Shown here piece after piece: positions 59,001-64,000 of a stretch of DNA of 64,000 nt. How positions within the stretch are numbered: the stretch's first letter is position 1; each line of letters opens with the position of its first letter. The notes beneath the pieces are model-generated. The model did no database searches. It was not told the DNA's origin and was given only the letters and a program-made list of their open reading frames with translations. Made by a program: the position numbers and the translations under genes. The DNA is from Siphonodentalium dalli (lineage: Eukaryota > Mollusca > Scaphopoda > Gadilida > Siphonodentaliidae), in NCBI GenBank assembly GCA_032622095.1, contig CP136063.1, positions 177,111,956 through 177,175,955 of the forward strand. Direction: 5' to 3'.

Positions 59001-61602
59001 CCTCATTCTGCAAATCACAGACACACTATTTGCAGGCTTGAGACAATACCAATGTACCAGGTATACTGTAAATTTTGGAACTAAAGACGACAATCCATTC
59101 AGGAGTGAGCTTTTCAAATTCTTCTTTGTTTTTGACAAACATATAGTGATCATAACCATCAACTACAGTAATGCCCTAAGTAATCGACTCCTTAACCACA
59201 GCAGAATTATGGGTAACTTTTCAGGATTTAGTCGGAAATATGGCTCGTTGCCATTCATCGGAAAGCTCTCCGATGAATGGCAACAAGCCATATTTCCGAC
59301 TAAATCCTGAAAAGTTACCCATAATTCTGCTGTGGTTAAGGAGTCGATTACTTAGGGCATTACTGTATAGCGCTCCGAAATGGGTCTCAATGAAGTCAGT
59401 TCTCTGGTGTTTATACATCTAAAACACAGTATACCATATACAAGCCTGGAAATATGTGGGATAGCATCACTAAATTCACCCACTGGGGACCTCATTCTAC
59501 AAATGACAGACACGTTATTTGCAGGCTTGGCCATGTACAGAGACAACACACAATATTGAAACATTCAGAGATGAATACGTGCTCTACAAAGCTGTGGTTT
59601 ATTCCCATACATGCTAAAATAGGTTGTTGTGGTCACTCATATAAAACGGCTGTCAACATAGAACTAGACCACAGGTCCCTGATGAAATATTAGTCATAAC
59701 ACTAAAAGTACCAGTATATATAAGACACGGTTCTCAACTCATTGATTAGAGAATTTTCACGTCCCCAAAATGTGACCAGAAATGAAATAGAGATAAAATA
59801 AATATATAAATAACAGTTGTATTTCTACAATAATTCCCCTACATTTTGATACATGGATCAACCAAGTTCGGTCAGCGACAGTGGAAATATCTATATGGAA
59901 ATACCCTGAAACCATCAGAAACCAGTGAAAGCAATTGGTTAAAACAAGACTATGGCTGGTCTCATGGCCAGTCTTCGATGGTTTCGTGGGAGATATCTCC
60001 ATTAACGCTAGATGTAGACGATTAATCCGTATATGAAAATATACCAAAAATACAATGCTGATCAGAGCTGTTAAGTTTCACGGATTGTCTGTGAGACTCC
60101 CAGATTGTCATAAGTAAAACCTCCAAAATATGGAAGAGAACCGTCGTAACATCAAGAGTAATTTAGTAATTCAGTACTATCAGCAGTGAGTCAATTGAGA
60201 CTAATTAATTTTCACACTCTTCATAGCCATGCAAGCTGTTGTTATAGTATAGATAATAGATTTAATAACATGACTTATGATTACATAAGCAAGCATGAAT
60301 GTCTGGGCTTGTGCATTCCAGTCTGAGGTAAATCTTTGAGACGAGTAGCGTTGAAACAATTAAACTAGTTGATCCCAAAATCTGATATAGTCGGTTAATT
60401 GGGAAAAAACACTACCGATATGTGTCGCATGTAATTTTAAACTAATGATGCAAAAAAATAGCTTAAATAATATACGAAACGTAAGTCGAGACAAGATAAG
60501 CTAGTAAAGTCAACTCAGTAATTTAATAGCATGCAATAAACCCTCCCCAGCATAAGGCGCCTATTCGAAGAGACAATAGAACACTTCCAACATTAGCGAG
60601 ACTTACGGTGAGATTTGCCTATACTACTTGTTACCGGCGACAATATTTTAAAAATAAAATGTCTTTATGATACAGGTCGTGTGTTTTCTGTTTGAACGTT
60701 CTGAAACGAAAAGTTGGATACTCAAAACTGCGATGCCACAGGGAACATTTTATTACAATTTTTTTTTGGAACATGAGCATATTTGGTCATAGACCTACCT
60801 CCCACAAAAATCTCCTAGATTGCCATTTTGAAAACTTAACAAGTCCGATGGTCAGTCTAGTGCAACCACTTATTTTTCCCCCCATCTCCAATGGTGTCCA
60901 ATGCTTTCATGGAAGGTATATCCACTGTCGTGAGGTGCACATGGTTGACTCATATACTGAGGGGAATTATTTAAAGAAACAGACTGTTTCATTATTATAT
61001 TGCTCCATTTCTGGCCACGGTTTTGTGGACAAGAGGAAATTCAATATATATATTATAAATGCACTTTTATTATTATGACTAGTTTTGTATCAGGTGCCTG
61101 TGATCTAGACTGGAAGACAATCTTACTCATTAGTGTACCTGTCCATGGCTTACATAATTACGTGATCTATAAAATGGAACTTTCAATTGAGATGAAGAAA
61201 AATACAAACTTTGCTGCATTCGTGGCATTTTGATTTGATTTCACTCTATAGTCCAATGTGTGTGCAAGTGCTTGTCGATACATTGACATTTAACAAAGGA
61301 TTTCAAAATACCATTCGAGAACGCAAATCGAAACAGTTAAATAATTGTTTTATCACAACACCTAACCCTTCGATGACTGGATCCTCCTGAAATTTTGTGA
61401 AAACCTGGTGCCAATATATTCTCATATATGTGAGCCTCAGATATATAGGAGAACGCTTTGGCCTAACAATATTTACCTTGACCTTGTAAGCCAGAGCATT
61501 CAGTCAAACAAAGCATAAACCTAAATGAGATACACGTACCAGTCGCAGAGCCTCTTCCCAGTAGAAACCCTCTATCAGAGTCACAATCGCTTCTTCTGCA
61601 TC
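46980..61602 (-). CDS. ELP1: Elongator complex protein 1, C-terminal 269 residues (7 exons; 5' part outside window)
   Basis: Exons 61540-61602, 58486-58660, 56688-56814, 55190-55317, 54051-54205, 51699-51780 and 46980-47059 join with consistent phases (0,0,1,2,1,0,1) to 270 codons including the stop. Seen landmarks match vertebrate ELP1/IKAP in order: EEAIVTLIEGFYWEEALRL, TDFIETHL, HKKRLVVVREEKE, DLFSDTSS, a basic RRSQRKARQKKYKLREGS patch, EDVALVAAL, a helical segment ending DEIW, GPETTANTIAQAIQQ, and a short tail MRQDVKWTISI. Known: ELP1 is the scaffold of Elongator, which makes the wobble-uridine cm5U modification of tRNA in the cytoplasm. Its C-terminus mediates dimerisation, and the basic patch has been implicated in tRNA binding. 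Earlier exons were not found below 62.8 kb; they presumably lie past 64000. Confidence 0.92.
47232..47695. mobile_element. TTAA-flanked MITE, AGGTACTCAA family
   Basis: TTAA + GGGTACTCAATCCGATCAG to CTGATCAGATTGAGTACCT + TTAA. It lies in the last ELP1 intron. Confidence 0.8.
47700..49415. other. Last ELP1 intron, unique-looking sequence
   Basis: No exon signature on either strand. It is more CpG-containing around 48830-49100 than its surroundings. Confidence 0.55.
49420..49815. repeat. Irregular repeat with the motif AACGCTCTTTATT
   Basis: The motif recurs at about 49432, 49462, 49668 and 49799. Two instances are followed by the related ggac/cgacttagaacagttgtcatcgtg-like stretch. The motif also occurs at ~18123. 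Its complement contains AATAAA. Confidence 0.6.
50555..51600. repeat. Left-edge repeat family, inverted, with ggacggacgg runs
   Basis: gagttatcatccggaaacc, ctaagtcgaaaagcccataac and tcggacggacggacggacgc, the complement of the family order. A related unit with acggacggacgg is at 51540-51600. In the last ELP1 intron. Confidence 0.65.
51699..51780 (-). CDS. ELP1: ELP1 exon
   Basis: 82 bases, acceptor cttcacacAG, donor GAAAG|GTGAGA. Encodes LTGPETTANTIAQAIQQGRS, matching LGPNSTANSIMASYQQQ of vertebrate ELP1. Confidence 0.88.
51816..52092. mobile_element. TTAA-flanked MITE, CCCTTTCT family
   Basis: TTAA + CTCTTTCTATACT to AGTACAGAAAGGG + TTAA. The interior contains an inverted ttattgaacttattatctga / gttcagaaaataagttcaat pair. 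It lies in the last ELP1 intron, 35 bases from an exon acceptor. Confidence 0.75.
52089..52533. mobile_element. TTAA-flanked MITE, AGGTACTCAA family
   Basis: Its left TTAA (52089-52092) is also the right TTAA of a different element (51816-52092). Right end GATTGAGTACCT + TTAA. Confidence 0.8.
52576..52685. mobile_element. TA-type palindromic MITE, left half only
   Basis: Left arm intact from CAGTAATGCC to the centre. It then runs directly into the end of a different TTAA element (52689-52760). Confidence 0.75.
52689..52760. mobile_element. TTAA-type MITE fragment, AGGGGTACTGTACGCCA family
   Basis: Last ~70 bases of the family (cgatattagattgctgttat ... taagtacccctt). The outer flank is tcaa rather than TTAA. 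Confidence 0.65.
53086..53707 (+). repeat. Dispersed ~365-bp repeat, third copy, interrupted by a hAT-like MITE
   Basis: Halves 53086-53250 and 53509-53707 flank the MITE 53251-53500. It lies in an ELP1 intron. Confidence 0.75.
53251..53500. mobile_element. hAT-like MITE, double-palindrome form, nested in an older repeat
   Basis: Same two-hairpin structure as 4691-4944. Flanks TTGGTTTA and TTCGTTTA are 8-bp target duplications with one mismatch. It interrupts a dispersed repeat (53086-53707). Confidence 0.85.
53774..53910. mobile_element. TA-type palindromic MITE, right arm mostly deleted
   Basis: Full left arm, centre, then only the terminal gattatttagggcattactg of the right arm, followed by TA. 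It lies about 70 bases from the duplicated ELP1 splice donor. Confidence 0.75.
53983..54070. repeat. 44-bp tandem duplication spanning an ELP1 5' splice site
   Basis: Units 53983-54026 and 54027-54070 differ at three positions. Each contains actcacc.ctttaaatgaag, that is the exon end and GTGAGT donor on the minus strand. The right unit is the exon boundary in use; the left copy is a decoy donor inside the intron. Confidence 0.9.
54051..54205 (-). CDS. ELP1: ELP1 exon
   Basis: 155 bases, acceptor cacctttcAG, donor AAAGCG|GTGAGT. Encodes EEINNLLKILIQFN...AEDLQRNYDAMLKL...DEIW, the C-terminal helices. The donor and last exon bases are duplicated in tandem 44 bases downstream (see separate entry). 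Confidence 0.9.
55190..55317 (-). CDS. ELP1: ELP1 exon with basic tRNA-binding-type patch
   Basis: 128 bases, acceptor tataacAG, donor CTGAGAG|GTATGA. Encodes SSRRSQRKARQKKYKLREGS followed by the EDVALVAALANTI helix. The Arg/Lys cluster corresponds to RRKAERKKHSLKEGS of vertebrates. Confidence 0.92.
55397..55577. mobile_element. hAT-like MITE, left-truncated double-palindrome copy
   Basis: Lacks the left TIR and part of the first hairpin; ends TATTTCAAGGCTTG. It starts 80 bases upstream of an ELP1 acceptor, inside the intron. Confidence 0.75.
55586..55828. mobile_element. TTAA-type MITE, CCCTTTCT family
   Basis: TTAA + CCCTTTCTTTACT to AGTAAAGAAAGGG + CTAA. The interior matches 51816-52092. 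It lies directly beside the hAT-like copy ending at 55577. Confidence 0.75.
55960..56215. repeat. 21-bp palindromic array (gcgcaaatcatttgtgcttca)
   Basis: At least ten degenerate units, the same basic motif as 15136-15335. It lies in an ELP1 intron. Confidence 0.8.
56246..56398. repeat. Imperfect hairpin in ELP1 intron
   Basis: gttaactggtagctgggtcg...tatggttttttgc at the left is mirrored by gagaaaaaccatactctacc...cagttaac at the right. Confidence 0.7.
56688..56814 (-). CDS. ELP1: ELP1 exon
   Basis: 127 bases, acceptor ttttttgacAG, donor TCTGG|GTAGGT. It completes a split Glu codon. It encodes the acidic/serine-rich stretch with DLFSDTSS and SKYSADS, corresponding to ELFSETSS and GKYSHS in vertebrates. 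This linker is phospho-acceptor-rich in known orthologues. Confidence 0.9.
56908..57064. repeat. Hairpin MITE in ELP1 intron, ~70-base arms
   Basis: aaatagacagaacacaac ... tggcgcaagg is mirrored by ttgcgccgtccgcaac ... gttgtgttctgtatttattc. It ends about 95 bases upstream of an ELP1 acceptor. Confidence 0.75.
57959..58425. mobile_element. TTAA-flanked MITE, AGGTACTCAA family
   Basis: TTAA + AGGTACTCAATCCGAT to CGGATTGATTACCT + TTAA; a ~190-bp palindromic centre with capitally conserved arms. It lies in an ELP1 intron, 60 bases from an exon donor. Confidence 0.8.
58486..58660 (-). CDS. ELP1: ELP1 exon
   Basis: 175 bases, acceptor gtttcAG, donor CTTG|GTGGGT. Encodes MYKHERTDFIETHL...HKKRLVVVREEKEKA, a close match to the same helices in vertebrate ELP1. 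A decayed copy of this exon lies at 59109-59435. Confidence 0.92.
58683..59040. mobile_element. hAT-like MITE, 358-bp diverged copy
   Basis: Begins CATGCCTGGAAATAATG, ends TTTGCAGGCTTG, with two hairpin regions separated by ~130 bases. It lies just upstream of an ELP1 exon acceptor. Confidence 0.75.
59109..59435 (-). pseudogene. Decayed tandem copy of ELP1 exon 58486-58660, split by a MITE
   Basis: The flanks 59109-59165 and 59366-59435 match 58548-58700, including the intron side of the acceptor. Against the functional exon, the copy is cut off at its 3' side, lacks 6 bases (gctcag), has a 1-base deletion near gctccg, and carries a 200-bp palindromic insertion. It cannot code. A hAT-like MITE piece follows each copy, so the duplicated unit was exon plus part of its MITE. 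Confidence 0.85.
59166..59365. mobile_element. Palindromic MITE, TA target duplication (pogo/Tc1-like), full length 200 bp
   Basis: Starts CAGTAATGCCCTAA and ends with its inverse; the two ~100-bp arms are almost perfect complements. TA flanks both sides (59164-59165 and 59366-59367). The paralogous sequence near 58620 is the empty site with a single TA, which confirms the boundaries. No coding capacity. Confidence 0.9.
59441..59529. mobile_element. hAT-like MITE, deleted copy beside the ELP1 pseudo-exon
   Basis: Left TIR CAAGCCTGGAAATA joins directly to the last third of the element. It occupies the same position relative to the exon copy as 58683-59040 does to the real exon. Confidence 0.75.
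59530..61535. other. ELP1 intron, no further exon seen
   Basis: Mostly unique AT-rich sequence. A diverged cattctcatatatgtgag/aggagaacgctttggcctaa piece at 61380-61470 resembles the 46599 MITE interior. Confidence 0.55.
61540..61602 (-). CDS. ELP1: ELP1 exon (first in window)
   Basis: 63 bases, 21 codons, phase 0. Acceptor cattcccAG, donor CTG|GTACGT. Encodes DAEEAIVTLIEGFYWEEALR plus Leu, the TPR-like repeat that precedes the IIET segment in human ELP1. Confidence 0.88.
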
Positions 61603-61639
61603 CTGGGAATGTAGAGAAAAAATGTCATACAGAAAAACA

Positions 61640-62065
61640 TTAACCCTTTCATGATGGGAGCTGCACTGGTGCATCATTAAAGATCCTGTGCCAGTGCATT
61701 CTCTTATATATGGGAGTCGCCATTTTAATCGGCTTTCTTATCAAAAACATGGAAACAAATTGCGAATAAAGCGGAAAGCTAATAAATATTATTAAACCAT
61801 CGGGTAGGTGACAAATAAATTGCAAGTTTGTTATCGACAATAAATATTGAGTTGATAAACTTTAGAAAACTGACTGGTTGGTGATTATAACACAAGCTTT
61901 ATACTGGGCGCATTCATGTGTGGCTAATCTGAACACAGAGTGACCGGAGGAGATGACAATAAATTTAACCCTCCTGATTGACAAAAGGCCAGAGATATAA
62001 TCCATAAATTCCTTAGCGGAAAAAAAAATTCTGCACCAGCCCAGCTCCCATCACGAAAAGGTTAA
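61640..62065. mobile_element. TTAA-flanked MITE, CCCTTTCATGATGGGAG family
   Basis: TTAA + CCCTTTCATGATGGGAGCTG to CAGCTCCCATCACGAAAAGG + TTAA, 426 bp including flanks. It shares the cactggtgca...gatcctgtgccagtg interior with 46599-46860. It sits about 35 bases upstream of the first ELP1 exon in the window. Confidence 0.8.
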
Positions 62066-62841
62066 TATGGACTCGAAATCCTGTTCAGTGTTCAGAATGG
62101 AGAGGTGTCTGATTACAGAGGTAAATTTTAGCGAGCATGCACTTGGGTGAAACACTTTGTTTGAGAGGGATTCTCAATGAGGGTAGGATAATCCCTGGAT
62201 TAATAACATCCAAATGAGGCATAACATGGGAGATAAATGCATCGCGATTTATCAATGTTTATGATACTCCTCGAAGTCATTATTGAATACTCTACGATTG
62301 TCAGAGTCTGCATCGAAAAAACATCAAAGGTCAAACTATGTTTACGCTCATATGCAGATGAGCATCTAATTATACCGCGAGCGTACATAGAAAGACAGCA
62401 GTTGGTTCCACTAGATTTGCATAAGACGGTATCAAGATTCCCAGACTAGTGCAAATACCGTAATTGAGAATAGACAGTTTCTACATCACCAACCAAGATA
62501 TCTATAAAACTAATGAAATCACGGCACTCCGTAGTGACGTCATGAAATATATATTAAGAACCAATCAAATCCTGATTTTAGCTTAATGACGTCATTACTT
62601 CATGAGCACTTTTACAAATATGGAATATCACAGATTCTCTTTGTCTCAGAATTTATAGCATCAACAATCCATTCTTTCAACAATCTTAAACAACATTAAA
62701 TTGCGCATAATTTATTAATAATTAATCAAGCAGTGCAGTGGCGGACACTCTATATTATATTCCAACTTCGGGCGACATTCCGGAGCTTACGAGGCTTGTT
62801 TCAAAGTTTGTCACAACTTTTGGAGTTCTGCTAATTGTGCT
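62066..62841. other. Between TTAA MITE and retroelement ORF1
   Basis: No ELP1 exon found. The stretch before 62842 is likely 5' leader or terminal repeat of the retroelement, but its boundary cannot be defined without the other end. Confidence 0.45.
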
Positions 62842-64000
62842 ATGGGAAAAGCGAAAACAAAAACAAACAATGGCCGCCGGGCTGCTGCAAATCCAAATTC
62901 TTCGAACTCGAGACGTGGACGTTCGGCCGTAGACGACGATGCCGAAACTTCGGCAAACAATGAAACTAATCCGTGGGACCGTAGTCCAAATCCAAAAAAT
63001 TGCACAACAAGGAAGCTGCGGTCCGAATTGTTGAAACAAGGTGTCTGGACACCAAAAAGTTTTAAAAAATCGGAACTTGCGAAGTTGTGGGATGCAAACG
63101 CCGGCGTCCAGAATAGCAGTGATGATGAGGACGTTATTTGTGAATCAATTGGAAAGCCAAATAAGGGCAAATCGAATTCTAAATCTACATGTTCAAAGGA
63201 GGCAGGCTTCAAATCTGGATTCCAATGTGGCAATATCAGTGACAGCCATCAAGCTCAAGATATAAATATTAATAAAACTCCTCCAACAAAGGGAGGAATT
63301 AGAAATCCTTATTCAAAGGAATCAACAATACCTAGAAGGGCAACATGCCTCCACAAGTACGCATGTTTCAGATGGTTACCAAACCCCGATGCCATCCTAT
63401 AGGCCCAGTCCGGATAACTCAGCTTCTCACGTCACAGACTTTTCGCTTGGTGAGTCCAATTCTCTAATGGGAACTCATGGTGTCCCATTGGCAAGTCTGC
63501 CAAGTATCGACCCCGACATCACTCCTGGGCTTCGTTCTGACATTCTAGCAGGCAAAGATATAAATCTAGCCAGGCTGTTGATGCCTCCACTGGATACCAA
63601 GAACTCAGAAAAGATTTACGATGCAAGATTGTCCAAAAAACTCTCTTTACCAGAATTTATACAAGCCTTCGGTAAATACCGACATGTCATCTGTGAAGTG
63701 TTTCCAAATCGCAGAAATGAATTTGATGTGTATTTATATGACATAGTCACAATTTCCTCACAATATGGGGAAGCTTTTTACGATTACCACACATCATTTT
63801 CAGCAAAGGCTGCAGCTTGGCTGGCACGGGGGACGAAAGTTGATTGGGCAGTTAGGGACAACAATTTGTTTTGTTCTATTTTTACGAACAAAAGAACATT
63901 GTCATGCCTAAATTGCCTTAGTCCGCATCACAGCTCAAAATTTTGCCCAATCAACTTGTCGTTCAAAGTGTCAGCTGCAACCAAACCCAATCAATTTGAA
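62842..64000 (+). pseudogene. Retroelement ORF1 (gag-like, SAP-like region and CCHC knuckle), frameshifted; DIRS/YR-type suspected; runs off the window
   Basis: Frame 1 runs from ATG at 62842 to TAG at 63400-63402. It encodes a Lys/Arg/Asn-rich N-terminus and a SAP-like helix pair at residues ~54-86 (TTRKLRSELLKQG, FKKSELAKLW). The rest continues in the next frame, open from 63266 past the window end. Landmarks there are GLRSDILAGKDINLARLL, EFIQAFGKYRHVICEVFPNR and a CCHC knuckle at 63905-63946 (C-x2-C-x4-H-x4-C). This architecture resembles ORF1 of DIRS-like elements in marine invertebrates. The reverse transcriptase expected to follow lies outside the window. The shift falls between about 63266 and 63402; it could be a real lesion or an assembly indel. 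Confidence 0.7.

Noticed and set aside
59038-59422. Three open frames of 60-90 residues on both strands
   Set aside because: They are translations of the palindromic MITE, and identical peptides recur at 9312, 9709 and 53766.
62811-63233. 140-residue minus-strand frame
   Set aside because: Antisense shadow of the retroelement ORF1.
1-64000. tRNA or rRNA genes
   Set aside because: Frequent aagttcgaat strings look like a tRNA B-box but belong to the left-edge repeat family and lack a cloverleaf or A-box.

Overview
This window is AT-rich, repeat-dense animal DNA with large introns. The mollusc-style dispersed repeats, many MITEs and protein resemblances suggest a lophotrochozoan invertebrate, probably a mollusc or a relative; that assignment is an inference. 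There is no bacterial-style gene organisation, no CRISPR array, and I recognised no tRNA or rRNA gene.

Two spliced host genes are supported, both on the minus strand. (1) A ROCO-family gene runs from 26699 down to 9097. It has one 2.6-kb exon (24090-26699) with a Roc GTPase and COR domain, then three small exons (14084-14224, 12225-12399, 9097-9284) that finish COR and add a C-terminal Death domain. All splice phases agree, and the predicted protein is 1037 residues. Its outstanding feature is a block of about 8-10 hydrophobic, membrane-like segments (residues ~131-405) inside the Roc GTPase domain, between the switch-I region and the DxxG motif. (2) The last seven exons of ELP1 (Elongator subunit 1, IKAP) run from 61602 down to 46980, with a poly(A) signal just beyond. 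The phases agree throughout, and the 5' part of the gene lies beyond the window.

The right edge (62842-64000) carries the start of a retroelement gag-like ORF with a SAP-like helix pair and a CCHC knuckle. It is frameshifted in this copy and most resembles DIRS/tyrosine-recombinase-type elements. A LINE reverse-transcriptase remnant lies at 23293-23880, inside ROCO intron 1.

Most of the rest is transposon-derived. It includes palindromic MITEs with TA target duplications (pogo/Tc1-like), palindromic MITEs and 1.0-1.6-kb elements with 8-bp target duplications (hAT-like), and several families flanked by TTAA (Kolobok/piggyBac-like). There are also long fold-back hairpins, a 3.3-kb giant inverted repeat enclosing a minisatellite, and several ~20-bp and ~160-bp tandem arrays.

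Layout: 1-2.5 kb diverged repeat array; 2.5-9 kb repeats and hairpins; 9.1-26.7 kb ROCO-Death gene with transposon-filled introns; 27.2-30.5 kb giant inverted repeat; 30.5-34.9 kb sparse sequence plus one TTAA element; 35-41.7 kb hAT cluster and dispersed repeats; 41.7-46.9 kb sparse sequence, hairpin and tandem repeats; 47-61.6 kb ELP1 3' half with repeat-filled introns, a duplicated pseudo-exon and a duplicated splice donor; 61.6-64 kb TTAA MITE and retroelement.
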